Source: Agapetus fuscipes | Taxonomy: Eukaryota > Arthropoda > Insecta > Trichoptera > Glossosomatidae | Assembly (NCBI GenBank): GCA_951799405.1 | Contig: OX637353.1 | Span: forward strand, 14,136,001-14,200,000 | Length of the DNA stretch: 64,000 bases | Direction: 5' to 3' | Shown here: piece after piece, positions 39,101 through 43,948 of the stretch | Layout of the letters: every line of letters starts with the position of its first letter | Position numbering within the stretch: position 1 is the stretch's first letter | Program-made: the position numbers and the translations under genes | Notes under the pieces: generated by a model | The model's input: only the letters and a program-made list of their open reading frames with translations | What the model was told of the DNA's origin: nothing | The model's database searches: none

Positions 39101-42100
39101 ATCTATTCTAGCAACATATACTTTCTTCGTCAATCTTTCATCACTCATTCTCTCCAAATGCCCGAACCATCTTAACATACTTCTTTTAATCTTCACTTTC
39201 ACACTTTCTCTTACACCACATTCTTCTCTTACAAAATCATTCCTCACCCTGTCACTTCGTTTTTTCCCAATCATGCTTCTTAGATAGTCCATTTCTACTG
39301 TATGGACTTTACTAATTTCCCTTTCACTCACCGTCCAGGCTTCACTTCCATACATCAAGGTTGGCACTAGTATACCACCGTGCACCGCCAATCTAACATT
39401 TTTTGAGAGATTTTGGTTCCTGGCGATGCAAGCGGTCGCACCCAGTACACACCTGCCTTTCATTATTCTTCTTTCAAATTCACCGGCCATTCTTCCATCT
39501 TTTTCAAACTTACTTCCCAAATATACAAACTCATTTACGACATCAACATTCATTCCATTAATTTTAAATTCATAATTCATATTTTCATCATCTCTTTCAA
39601 AAATCAAAACTTTCGTCTTTCTTGCATTCAACTTCAAATTATTACCTTTCAAAGCTTCGTTCAATCTAGAGAGCATTGTTTGCAATTCCACTGCTGAATC
39701 AGATACAAGGACTGCATCATCCGCATACAGTAGAACGCTTACTTTGCTCTCTCCTATCATTAATCCACAATCATCAAGTCTAGCATCTCGAACACACTTG
39801 TCCATGACTATGTTAAATAGCCATGGGCTCATCACACATCCTTGCCTTACACCCTTAAAAACTTCAAACCATTCACTATACTCACCATCAATACGAATGC
39901 AAGCCATACTATTCTCATAGTTCGCATGCACCGCATTGAGTAGAGCTCCATTCACTCCGTATGCTTTCAAAACATCCCACAACATACCTCTGTCCACTGA
40001 GTCAAAAGCCTTTTCCAGATCCACAAAGGCCGATGTTGGATAAGAAGCCACCGAAACGTCGAGAACACTGAAATTCTTCGTTCAGGAGTGGAATGAGAAA
40101 GGCTTAGAACAGAGGTTCCCAAACTTTTTCAAGTCACGGCACCCTTTGAAATTTTGAGTTTTCTCACGGCACCCTAGTCATATAATATCGATCTGTGGTA
40201 GGTATATTTCATATTTGTACGGCTGAATTCCATAAAATGTTTGTATTCATGTATGCACACAAGCTTCTGCTTTCGCATGAAGACATCTGGCCAGGCAAAA
40301 TAGGTTGGTGAATTGCAATCCTCTTCAGAATTTAAAAAAAAATGTAAAATTTTGATTTTTAGTAGACTTCAGGGGCGCCTCGCGGCACCCCTGATCTCTC
40401 TCCGCGGCACCCACTTTGGGAACCTCTGGCTTAGAAAGATAACGTTGAATCAAATATTTACATATGGTAGGTTAAAAGAAGTATTTATTTAGGGAATATG
40501 AATTTGTAAACCGCAGCATTTGTCAAACCTCCCGCACAGGATTTCTTAAGGCAAAAAAAGACTAAAATATAATTATTTTCAAGCCACATTATTTTTCATC
40601 CACATCTAGCCCGTAGACCGCGCGTTTGCCTTCAATGTTCTAGCTGGATTGTGCTGGGCCGGATTTAAAAGCAACTTTTAAAATAATCTGCTTTGATTAA
40701 ATTATTCCTCATCCAGCCGTACCATAGATCTGCGCTGCGCTGCTTAGTCGTGGAATTTCTATTAAAACTTCGCTCCGTCGACATTGCGAAAATATTTTTG
40801 CGCACAAATAAAGATACGACGATAATCTATAGCCAACTTTGCGTAAATACTCGGTGGTCGCGTAAACAGTAAAAAACACACGTACAAAAGATTCACAAAA
40901 GCGCGTATTGTTATGTAAATATTAGGTTAATATAGGTGTACATCGTAGGTAGTGATAGTTATTATAGTATTATGTCAAAAGTAGATTAATATAGGTGTAC
41001 ACCGTAGGTAGCAATAATTATAGGATTAAGAAATCTAGAAATTAAATGATCCTTTTGTACTCTTGAAGTTGGTAGAATGTTCGTGAGCTTACTGGCAAAA
41101 TTACCTCCTAGAGACTTCTGTCACTACAGTATATAAGGAGCAAAATTGAGTGCAGTAGGACAGTGAGATAGTTGCCTTTGATTGAAGAGTGTAAGCGATA
41201 CTAAACTGTAAAAATAAATTTGAGTTGCTAAAAGTGTTAAAAAAATATGCAAATTGTAAAAATAAATTAAGTGCAAATAAAGATCCTGAAAGAAATGTTT
41301 GAATTTAGAGACTATTTCGAACCAAAAACATTACAGTATTGTCCGGTCGACAGTTCAGTTGGTAGAGTGCTTTTATTCCATGCCGTGAGCTCGGGTTCGA
41401 TCCCAAGGTGTACTCAGCCTTCACAATAATGAGAACCAGCCCCCCCCCTTCCCGGGAAATCGGAAACCCCCACTTCAACTGAAAGTGGTTAGTGTGAAGC
41501 CGGTCCCCTTACCCGTAAAAATAAATAGGTCCCGAATCGCCACATGCGACCCCTTCGGAGATAACGCAGGTAAGAAGTTACACTATATGTGTAGCTTAGT
41601 TGCGTTGCGTTTTAATGAGAGAGAAGTAAATGTATGAGAAAGGAGATGGATATGAATTAATCGAAAAAGGCATGCAAGGATAGGAAAAAATGGAGGCAAA
41701 TCTTCAGAGGCTCTAAGCACCTCTAGCGAAATGGTGACAGAGTTACAGTTACAACAAAACAGCCTTTATAATCTATAATCTAAGTTGCAAAGATATATTC
41801 ATTTAAAGTTCTCAGATGTATGCCCACAAACCAACACGTGTAGTTCGCGCTTACAAATGCTGAATGTGTATTTACAAATAAAATCCAAACCTCAAATTAA
41901 CACAAGCCCAACAACTTTTGCCGACCTTCTCTGACACAGGGGCGACATTGTCAAAGTGAACAATTTTTTACAGTATGGGTGGTCAGCTTCATACCAACCT
42001 ATAAGTCAAGGAATACGAATAATAAATTACATTTAAATATAAAGCTGGGCCTCACGGTACACAAAGCGCTGCATGGAGTGGCGCCAGTGTACTTGCAGGA

Positions 42101-43948
42101 GCTTATACTACCGAGGAGTCTGAGCGAAAGGGGGCTCACTCTGCGATCTGCCGACAGTGCTCTTACATCTGTCAGCACTCAATACAGAAAAAGAAGTACA
42201 GTGTTCGGAGACCGCGCTTTCGCCGTTGCGGGACCGTCCACCGTGAACCAGCTGCCTCCTGAAGTGCGCGCCAAGGATGGGATCGAGAGCTTCAAGAAGG
42301 GAATGAAGACCCATTTCTTCACCGCCGCGTCAAGTCTGAAAGCGCCCTTGCAGTGACAGTAGTCACAAAACGGCGCTATAAAAATCATCATCATCATCAA
42401 AACCTTAAAAACAAATCGATACAAAAAAAGTGAAAAATTTCCTATGCAAAAAATGTAGCAAATTAATAAACCAACATTAGAAATCCACAGTCTCTAGCCT
42501 CTAGTGAATTATTCACTTTACATTCATTTTTGTATGTTTACTAGATTGTTGAGTGTTGACGCTATGTTTTATACTCGGCCTCCTGCGGATTTTCATAATT
42601 TATTTTTCAAATCGAAAAGTTTGCAGACTTAAACCCGAAATATTTACAAAGTTCGCAACTATTTTTGCAGCATCACCGCTAAATCGGCTGGAAGCGATTC
42701 GCTATTTTCTTTGCGATTTTACAGAAAGTAATTATAAATTTAAATTTGATAATATTATTGAGAAATTCCTTACACAAGAATGCGTCAACTTAAGCAAAAT
42801 CTATCCTTGGCTTATAGGTTTGGGGTATGAGGCTGACCGGTCACACTGTAAAAAAAATGGATGTCAAAGTCACCTCTGTTTCATGGAAGGTTGCAAAAAA
42901 GTTGCAGGGCTTATATGTGATATTGGCAAAGTGAACTTAATAAATACTGTAAAAAATGGTTCACTTTGCCAATGTCACCCCTGTTTCAGGGAAGGTCGGC
43001 AAGAGTTGCAGGGCTTATGTCCATTTGAGAATTGGATTTTTATATTGTAGGTCCACATGCGGCATGTGTGAGCGCGAAATTATGCGTGTCTGCTTGTGGG
43101 AATGCATTTAATATGAATCTCAAATGATACATATCCTTGCAGTTCAGATTTAGATTTAGATTTTAGAACTATTTTGTACAGTATGGGTGGCAGTGGCGAA
43201 GGGTGCCATAAAAGCCGGTTCCCATCGGCTTTCATTTTAAAATGATGTAACAAAGTACGAGTAGTTAAAAAATATAGGCACAAAGTAAAAAAATACATTT
43301 AAAACCAAATAAAGAATACGTATTTTTCCCTCATTGAAACCATGCAGTCTACTTTATTATCATTTTTGCCTCATTTTAAACGGGAAACCGATGGGAATCG
43401 GCTAGTATGGCACCATTTGCCACTGATGAGTGGTCAGCTTCATACTTACTTAAAAGTCAAGGAATGAATTTGTAATTATTAGTATTTTTATGGGTTCTGT
43501 ATTAACACTGTGAAAATTCATTTTTAATTTTTTTTTCTATATAAAACTTCAAAGAACAAAGTAATCTTTTTTTAAACACCGTTTTTATTTCAAGATAATA
43601 AAATGAACGAGTGAAATATAAAACGGTGTTTCAAAAATATTAATTTGTTCTTTGTTTTATTTAGAAAGGATTCTAATTATTAACTATTTATATTTATCAT
43701 TGCCCTATCGACATTTTTTCTTCACTGTTTTGAAATATGTTTTGTTGGTGATATATTTAAATAAGTCAACGCAAAGCAGCTAATCTACACATAGAGTATA
43801 ACTTATTTCCTCGTTATCTCCGAAGGGTGGAACTTATATATTATTGTTTTCATTCTTCCAGGCTTTCGCGATATGGGGAGTGATGAGATTCTATCACATG
43901 CTGCGTTCCGGAGTGACGTGGAAGGGTCCAGAGGCCATCGAGCTCTGA
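15025..43948 (+). CDS. Four-pass membrane protein gene, last five exons (5' end missing)
   Basis: Five exons (15025-15112, 19771-19856, 33408-33515, 36147-36206, 43862-43948) each follow an AG and, except the last, precede GTRAG-type donors. Phases 0-1-0-0-0 join without a frame break into 142 residues ending in TGA. The product is hydrophobic with four likely membrane segments: about residues 2-18 (possibly begun in a missing upstream exon), 31-56, 63-85 and 104-127. The loops are short and charged. Layout and length resemble the insect tetraspan family DUF4728 (Pasiflora 1/2, Fire exit; septate-junction or glial proteins in Drosophila). That assignment is from memory of the family's shape, not a search. 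Introns of 4.7, 13.6, 2.6 and 7.7 kb are packed with transposable elements. No first exon was found in 1-15024, so the start probably lies upstream of the window. Confidence 0.75.
15265..15345 (-). repeat. LINE-A tail fragment
   Basis: Only the GGCGTAACATTGGCAAAGTA to AACTTGCGAATCAAAGAA part remains. Confidence 0.5.
15380..15890 (-). pseudogene. Decayed LINE-A C-terminal fragment
   Basis: Matches the minus-strand C-terminal region of the copy at 38912 over the CATAACC...TTTTATTATGG and CTTTCATCACTCATTCTCTC blocks, with many substitutions and stops. A partial tail lies at 15265-15345. This is an old copy in the first visible intron. Confidence 0.7.
15905..16460 (-). mobile_element. SINE-B split by a LINE-A tail
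   Basis: Pieces 15905-16031 and 16285-16460 join to one minus-strand SINE-B. A short CTCATTTCTTGTAAA duplication lies at the right joint. Confidence 0.75.
16033..16284 (-). repeat. LINE-A tail repeat inside a SINE-B
   Basis: Complete, begins TATAATCTATAATC. It splits a minus-strand SINE-B (15905-16031 and 16285-16460), so it inserted later than that SINE. Confidence 0.85.
16922..17232 (-). mobile_element. Decayed SINE-B end split by a hAT MITE
   Basis: CGACAAGCTACATAGATAG before and ATAGATAGTATAACTTTTTG after the MITE correspond to the SINE-B 3' end on the minus strand. Confidence 0.55.
16946..17174. mobile_element. hAT-type MITE, copy 1
   Basis: 229 bp foldback with ends CAGTGGCGAAGGGTGCCATA and complement. 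Perfect 8-bp duplication ATAGATAG on both sides. Confidence 0.9.
17245..17440 (-). mobile_element. Third tRNA-derived SINE (class C)
   Basis: The minus strand begins with GCTATGGCCGAGGGGTAGAG (A-box TGGCCGAGGGG) and, about 50 bp on, has GGTACGAATCTC as a B-box. The head looks like tRNA-Ser/Leu. The body includes CTGGCCAGGCAAAATAGGTT, also found in the hAT MITE at 40110. Confidence 0.55.
17490..17622 (-). repeat. LINE-A tail fragment
   Basis: From GTTCTCGATTACAAATGCTG to the TGAAGCAGTGGTAACATTG block. Both ends are lost. Confidence 0.65.
17623..18461. other. Unassigned DNA in the first visible intron
   Basis: A 79-codon frame at 18006-18245 has no recognisable features. Confidence 0.4.
18462..18700 (-). 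repeat. LINE-A tail repeat
   Basis: Complete copy. Starts AAATCTAAGCTGCAAAGATA. Confidence 0.8.
18900..19128 (+). repeat. LINE-A tail repeat
   Basis: Complete, with an altered 5' start (GTACGAGGCGGACTAATGC). It is followed after 10 bp by another + copy. Confidence 0.75.
19137..19312 (+). repeat. LINE-A tail repeat, 5'-truncated
   Basis: Begins at GTCGGCAAGAGTTGCAGGGC and ends TTAGATTAGATTAG. A different variant from its neighbour, so not a simple tandem duplication. Confidence 0.8.
19350..19670 (+). mobile_element. SINE-A with GCGGCACTACAACAAG tail
   Basis: Head TATAGTCCAGTGG, body to GACCAAGCTCG, then the 3' module GCGGCACTACAACAAGTGTC and CTAGAGTCTCTAGAATCTAG. Confidence 0.8.
19771..19856 (+). 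CDS. Tetraspan gene, second visible exon
   Basis: Acceptor GATTGCAG, donor GTAAGC. With the one base carried over it encodes GVQIAYSAIIGTQVF and onward to FYGIYK, a complete membrane segment. It is clearly more GC-rich than its flanks and ends in phase 0. Confidence 0.8.
20105..20368. mobile_element. MITE-C
   Basis: Contains AATCTGAGCTAAGAAAAAC and CATAAGACACATTGGTCCAG. The ends carry an extra inverted pair TACCGTATACGCCA / TGGCGTATACGGTA. Confidence 0.65.
20405..20640 (-). repeat. Dispersed AT-rich repeat
   Basis: Counterpart of 881-1160, adjacent to MITE-C. Confidence 0.6.
20641..20894. other. Moderately GC-rich unassigned block
   Basis: GGTCATGGCGGTGACATCTC to CCGATTTCCTTCAGTTTC is less AT-rich than its flanks, but no frame or family is recognised. 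Confidence 0.35.
20895..20959 (-). mobile_element. MITE-C end fragment
   Basis: CCCCTTACTGCTTGTTTGTC, then CTTATGTCTATCAG; fused to a LINE-A tail. Confidence 0.6.
20960..21092 (+). repeat. LINE-A tail, 3' half
   Basis: From GTGCTAACACATGCGGCATG to the end. Its 5' side fuses with a MITE-C fragment. Confidence 0.7.
21448..21690 (+). repeat. LINE-A tail repeat
   Basis: Near-complete, starting GACTTATGGGTTGGTATGAA. Confidence 0.75.
21858..21981. repeat. Foldback repeat
   Basis: Inverted arms of about 55 bp: TTATGCCACTGCCAAGTAAT with complement of ATTACGTGCAGTGGCATA, and AACACGAGTGCTAGTTTGTG with CACAATAGAAAGCACGAGTG. Probably a MITE. Confidence 0.6.
22110..22335 (-). repeat. LINE-A tail repeat, decayed
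   Basis: CTAACCTAAGTTG start and CTCACCTATTAACCAAG end flank an eroded middle with a deletion around the CCCTGTTTCAG block. Confidence 0.65.
22336..23179. other. Unassigned DNA
   Basis: A CG-richer patch at 22600-22740 (GCGGCCATCTTGGATTGACA; ATGCGCATGCGCAC) sits in AT-rich DNA. The 90-codon frame 22937-23209 is not convincing. Confidence 0.4.
23180..23418 (-). repeat. LINE-A tail repeat
   Basis: TATCTATAATCTAAGCTGCA to CCAACCTATCAGTCAAGGAA, diverged in the middle. Confidence 0.75.
23437..23830 (+). repeat. LINE-A tail remnants
   Basis: GTCGTATGAGGCTGACCGC and following bases, then after about 120 unrelated bases GTGGGCGTGCATTTAATGAC, look like two parts of one broken copy. Confidence 0.45.
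23895..24215 (-). mobile_element. SINE-A with GCGGCACTACAACAAG tail, minus
   Basis: The complement of the 19350 copy in the same order; head at 24190-24215. Confidence 0.8.
24690..24785 (-). mobile_element. SINE-B 3' end
   Basis: ATGCAACTAAGCTACATATG to CTTGTACAG; only the last ~95 bp remain. Confidence 0.65.
24940..25318 (+). repeat. Two overlapping LINE-A tails in partial tandem
   Basis: The first copy lacks the CCCTGTTTCAG block. A second start (TTGTTCACTTGGTCAATGTC) follows within the first copy's 3' part at about 25108, then runs to the normal end. This suggests slippage or unequal exchange. Confidence 0.7.
25365..25465 (+). repeat. Diverged unit of the GGTTGATTTGAAT repeat
   Basis: TGCTGGCAATAATAAACTTG, TGTTTGATTTGAATTTAGAA and TTTTTATGGCTC in the same order as at 14325. 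Confidence 0.55.
25945..26515 (+). mobile_element. MITE-C, two parts
   Basis: Left part 25945-26060 (CCCCTAGTGATTGTTTGTC) and right part 26445-26515 (ACAAGACACATTTGTCCAGC), with AT-rich DNA between. Confidence 0.5.
26645..26895 (+). repeat. LINE-A tail repeat
   Basis: CTTATAGGTTGGTATGAGGC to AACAAGATTATAAATATAGA. Complete. Confidence 0.8.
26896..27257. other. GC-richer unassigned block
   Basis: About 350 bp of unusually balanced composition, with a 61-codon frame (27047-27232). No homology recognised. It directly precedes the AACGCCGTC inverted repeat and may belong to it. Confidence 0.4.
27258..27543. repeat. Imperfect inverted repeat with AACGCCGTC
   Basis: ACAAACGCCGTCAACTCC pairs with GGAGATGACGGCGTTTGC, which appears twice (about 27357 and 27513). 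The outer arms ATATATGAGACGTATAAAT and complement are weaker. Confidence 0.5.
27548..28075 (+). repeat. TGCTGATTCACTG repeat split by a LINE-A tail
   Basis: A related copy lies at 49190-49395. Both share GAAATCGTGGATAAAA, AAAGTGCTCAT, TGTTTTCTCTYGTAG and GCATTTATCTGAGAA. Family unknown. Confidence 0.6.
27637..27893 (-). repeat. LINE-A tail repeat inserted in another repeat
   Basis: Interrupts a repeat sharing TGCTGATTCACTG and GAAATCGTGG on both sides (27548-27630 and 27893-28075). Confidence 0.8.
28120..28350 (+). mobile_element. MITE-C
   Basis: CCCCAGTGTTTATTTGGC, AATCTGAGCTAAGAG, CATTGGTCCAGTACACATAC and end GTCTAATGGACGCAC in the usual order. Confidence 0.65.
28360..28790 (+). repeat. 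Degenerate reiterated GTCTGTRGACG sequence
   Basis: GACGATCTGTCTGTAGACG and GACGATCTGTCTGTGGACG occur about 90 bp apart. Looser forms (TGTCTGTAGACATG, GTTGACCAAAAAGTCGTG, CTATCTTTGACTG) lie between and before. Confidence 0.55.
28898..29000 (-). mobile_element. Penelope-like fragment
   Basis: The minus strand has CTGATGATGTTGGAGAAGAA, GCCACCGAAACGTCGAGAAC and CAGGAGTGGAATGAG. This phrase is known from Penelope-like element ends that carry hammerhead motifs. Confidence 0.5.
29040..29272 (-). repeat. LINE-A tail repeat
   Basis: Starts CTAATCTAATCTAAGTTGCA. A small deletion removes the CCGCATGTGG core. Confidence 0.8.
29273..29874. other. No gene recognised
   Basis: Overlapping short frames at 29680-29993 are open in several registers and lack domain features. 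Confidence 0.4.
29875..30150 (+). mobile_element. SINE-B, internally shortened
   Basis: TCGATAGTTAAGTTG head, GGTTCGATCCC B-box, end at GCAGCTAAGTTGCAG. Confidence 0.75.
30165..30275 (+). mobile_element. SINE-A 3' half
   Basis: GGTTCATCCAACCACTGGG and the GCTCTTAAAGTGTGATTAAC tail. Head missing. Confidence 0.55.
30300..30622 (+). mobile_element. LINE-B fragment, decayed
   Basis: Resembles the 5080-5230 region (GAAATGAACGATGAAC, GTGAAAGGAAAA-type blocks) and ends with a degraded TGGCCACATCTAGCAGAATAG. Many frame breaks. Confidence 0.55.
30628..30830 (-). mobile_element. MITE-C
   Basis: TTAGTATGTTTGTCTTATG end, ACTGGACCAATGTGTCTTAT, CTCAGATTGTGTAGAATGTG. Confidence 0.65.
31327..31563. mobile_element. 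TA-flanked foldback MITE, subfamily 1
   Basis: Near-copy of 55-287 with TA on each side and a closely similar 237-bp length. Confidence 0.8.
31564..31885 (-). pseudogene. CR1/L2-like LINE C-terminal fragment
   Basis: Minus strand: SHISPLLKELHWLRFPERV, VFKALNGTAPSYLADM, then, after a stop or frame break, RQLRTNFGDRAFRIARPMEW and NRLPPGVRV. This is the conserved C-terminus of CR1/L2-type reverse transcriptases. Its end abuts a TA-flanked MITE at 31327-31563. Confidence 0.75.
32160..32412 (-). repeat. LINE-A tail with 3' UTR attached
   Basis: Starts with four TCTAA units. Variant with CTGCAACTCTTGCCGTCCTT. Confidence 0.85.
32413..32575 (-). mobile_element. LINE-A 3' UTR and last coding bases
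   Basis: Contiguous with the tail at 32160-32412. It includes the complement of CAACATTACAGATCAACCGC at the ORF end and stops abruptly at CATTTCCTG. Confidence 0.75.
32840..33095 (+). repeat. Two units of the GGTTGATTTGAAT repeat
   Basis: Units at about 32858 and 33000 share CAATTGGTTGATTTGAAT / CGATTGGTTGATTTGAAT and TTTTTATGGCTA, about 150 bp apart. Confidence 0.65.
33408..33515 (+). CDS. Tetraspan gene, third visible exon
   Basis: Acceptor TTTTCAG, donor GTAAGA. The 36 codons run from ENTSLVVPWIIGC to VLRDHVNR. The third membrane segment includes a small, Met-rich stretch (FMALEAMAMVY). Phase 0 on both sides. Confidence 0.8.
33625..33900 (+). mobile_element. SINE-A with GTGTGATCACAC-type tail
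   Basis: CCGTAGTCGAGTGGTCACAC head, GGTTCGAATCTC B-box, body to CAAGCTCG, then CAGAGGGCTCTTGAGTTGTG. It lies 110 bp after host exon 33408-33515. Confidence 0.8.
33955..34045 (-). mobile_element. SINE-B 3' end
   Basis: CTAAGCTTTACATATATTG to ATTTATTTTTACAGG; truncated. Confidence 0.6.
34188..34675 (+). mobile_element. Composite SINE-A+B
   Basis: A (34188-34428) and B (34429-34675) share the AGCTCGTAAAAAGGTCGAT joint. B lacks the middle after TTCGATCCCAAGG, as also seen at 41400. Confidence 0.85.
34676..35384. other. Unassigned AT-rich DNA
   Basis: No repeat family or frame of interest seen. Confidence 0.45.
35385..35600 (-). repeat. LINE-A tail repeat, decayed
   Basis: GGTTGCAAAGATAAATAAAT and CATGCCTGCAAGCAGATACG are recognisable. 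The far half is poor. Confidence 0.6.
35833..36082 (+). repeat. LINE-A tail repeat
   Basis: Complete and close to the 32160 variant. Ends about 65 bp before host exon 36147. Confidence 0.85.
36147..36206 (+). CDS. Tetraspan gene, fourth visible exon
   Basis: A short 20-codon exon between acceptor TTTTTACAG and donor GTAAGT. It encodes QFDSLCKAEMAFF and then ISRAFIN, the loop and first half of membrane segment 4. A LINE-A tail copy ends only about 65 bp upstream. Confidence 0.75.
36228..36710 (-). mobile_element. MITE-C split by a hAT MITE
   Basis: Parts 36228-36292 and 36522-36710 rejoin when the hAT MITE and its duplication are removed. Confidence 0.65.
36293..36521. mobile_element. hAT-type MITE, copy 2
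   Basis: Same family. Flanks ATGTGTAC / AAGTGTAC agree at 7 of 8. It is inserted in a MITE-C copy. Confidence 0.9.
37072..37530 (+). mobile_element. Composite SINE-A+B, decayed
   Basis: A (CGTAGCCTAGTGGG head) joins B near 37260. B reads GGGATCGATCCCACCGAGGG. Confidence 0.75.
37531..37987. other. Less AT-rich block with an unrecognised 99-codon frame
   Basis: The frame 37562-37861 (+) contains SLNKFLQPWLRRRYYLVHQS and KSQKPVLDELTKLGSHF. No family recognised. It could be a TE remnant. Confidence 0.35.
37988..38238 (-). repeat. LINE-A tail repeat
   Basis: Complete, conserved. Starts AAATCTAAATCTAAGCTGC. Confidence 0.85.
38270..38540 (-). mobile_element. SINE-A with GTGTGATTCACAC-type tail
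   Basis: Same modular structure as 33625 on the opposite strand; head at 38515-38540. Confidence 0.8.
38545..40031 (-). mobile_element. LINE-A copy, 5'-truncated within the RT
   Basis: Reading the minus strand: RT from the AFVDLEKAFDSV block through YADD, the C-terminal region, 3' UTR and the ~245-bp tail. The 5' truncation at about 40031 joins a Penelope-like fragment. The tail ends in repeated TATAATC at 38540-38570. Confidence 0.85.
38912..40031 (-). pseudogene. LINE-A RT and C-terminal ORF, open but truncated
   Basis: About 373 codons without a stop. It has FDSVDRGMLWDVLKAYG, GVRQGCVMSPWLFN, LLYADDAVLVSDSA, LKLNARKTKVLIF, RWFGHLERM and GRGRPRKVWKDQ. The endonuclease and RT fingers are absent. 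It is the least damaged RT in the window and is useful for spotting the TAA in the 61330 copy. Confidence 0.85.
40032..40445 (+). mobile_element. Penelope-like fragment interrupted by a hAT MITE
   Basis: GATGTTGGATAAGAAGCC, GAAACGTCGAGAACACTG, CAGGAGTGGAATGAG, then the MITE. Same family as 28898. The left side joins the truncated LINE-A. Confidence 0.5.
40110..40428. mobile_element. hAT-type MITE, second family
   Basis: 319 bp, starts CAGAGGTTCCCAAACTTTTT and ends TTTGGGAACCTCTG. Perfect 8-bp duplication GCTTAGAA at 40102-40109 and 40429-40436. No ORF of note. Confidence 0.92.
40446..40908. other. Unassigned DNA before the solo LTR
   Basis: Contains a somewhat CG-richer patch near 40600-40790. 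No frame recognised. Confidence 0.35.
40909..41335 (+). mobile_element. Solo LTR
   Basis: 427 bp starting TGTTATGTAA and ending CATTACA. GTAT occurs on both sides, a 4-bp duplication as in Ty3/gypsy-type elements. It has a TATA-like box at about 41130 (AGTATATAAGGAGC), AATAAA near 41276, and two diverged copies of AATATAGGTGTACACCGTAG. No internal coding region is attached. Confidence 0.7.
41338..41612 (+). mobile_element. SINE-B, deletion subtype
   Basis: Starts right after the solo LTR's duplication. It has the same internal deletion (TTCGATCCCAAGGTGTACTC) as the B unit at 34429, so the two form a subfamily. Confidence 0.8.
41620..41757 (+). mobile_element. LINE-B 3' fragment
   Basis: GAGATGGATATGAATTAATC, GCAAGGATAGGAAAAAATGG, then the GAGGCTCTAAGCACCTCTAG block and TTACAGTTACA end. 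Confidence 0.65.
41768..42016 (-). repeat. LINE-A tail repeat
   Basis: Complete, near-identical to the tail at 38545. Its 3' UTR is interrupted by the CR1/L2 fragment. Confidence 0.85.
42042..42410 (+). pseudogene. CR1/L2-like LINE C-terminal fragment
   Basis: The frame reads LTVHKALHGVAPVYLQEL, GLTLRSADSALTSVSTQYRK, STVFGDRAFAVAGPSTVNQL and THFFTAASS, then a stop and an ATCATCATC 3' end. It is inserted in the LINE-A 3' UTR next to the tail at 41768-42016: the UTR sequence AATTACATTTAAATATAAA resumes as AAACCTTAAAAAC after it. GC-rich and only mildly decayed, so relatively young. Confidence 0.8.
42411..42804. other. Rest of LINE-A UTR, then unassigned DNA
   Basis: 42411-42485 matches the 38850-38920 UTR. 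Beyond that a frame (42553-43050) runs through AT-rich DNA into a LINE-A tail and is not gene-like. Confidence 0.45.
42805..43168 (+). repeat. LINE-A tail with internal partial duplication
   Basis: The segment from GACCGGTCACACTG to AGTTGCAGGGCTTAT is present, then the block starts again at ACTGTAAAAAATGGTTCAC and runs to the end. Confidence 0.75.
43172..43465 (-). repeat. LINE-A tail fragment split by a hAT MITE
   Basis: TTGTACAGTATGGGTGG before and GAGTGGTCAGCTTCATAC after the MITE 43191-43425 are contiguous in other copies. Confidence 0.7.
43191..43425. mobile_element. hAT-type MITE, copy 3
   Basis: Same family. Flanks ATGGGTGG / ATGAGTGG agree at 7 of 8. It is inserted in a LINE-A tail. 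Confidence 0.9.
43768..43838 (-). mobile_element. SINE-B remnant beside the terminal exon
   Basis: GCAGCTAATCTACACATAGAG, CTCGTTATCTCCGAAGGGTG and GGAACTTAT align to the SINE-B end. It stops about 25 bp before the splice acceptor. Confidence 0.6.
43862..43948 (+). CDS. Tetraspan gene, terminal exon to first stop
   Basis: Acceptor TCTTCCAG. The 28 codons finish membrane segment 4 (AFAIWGVMRFYHM) and give a cytosolic end SGVTWKGPEAIEL before TGA at 43946. A decayed minus-strand SINE-B ends about 25-30 bp upstream of the acceptor. Confidence 0.8.
   Translation, partial: AFAIWGVMRFYHMLRSGVTWKGPEAIEL

Noticed and set aside
42553..43050. A 165-codon ORF as a host gene.
   Set aside because: Its last third is a LINE-A tail and the rest has no recognisable feature.
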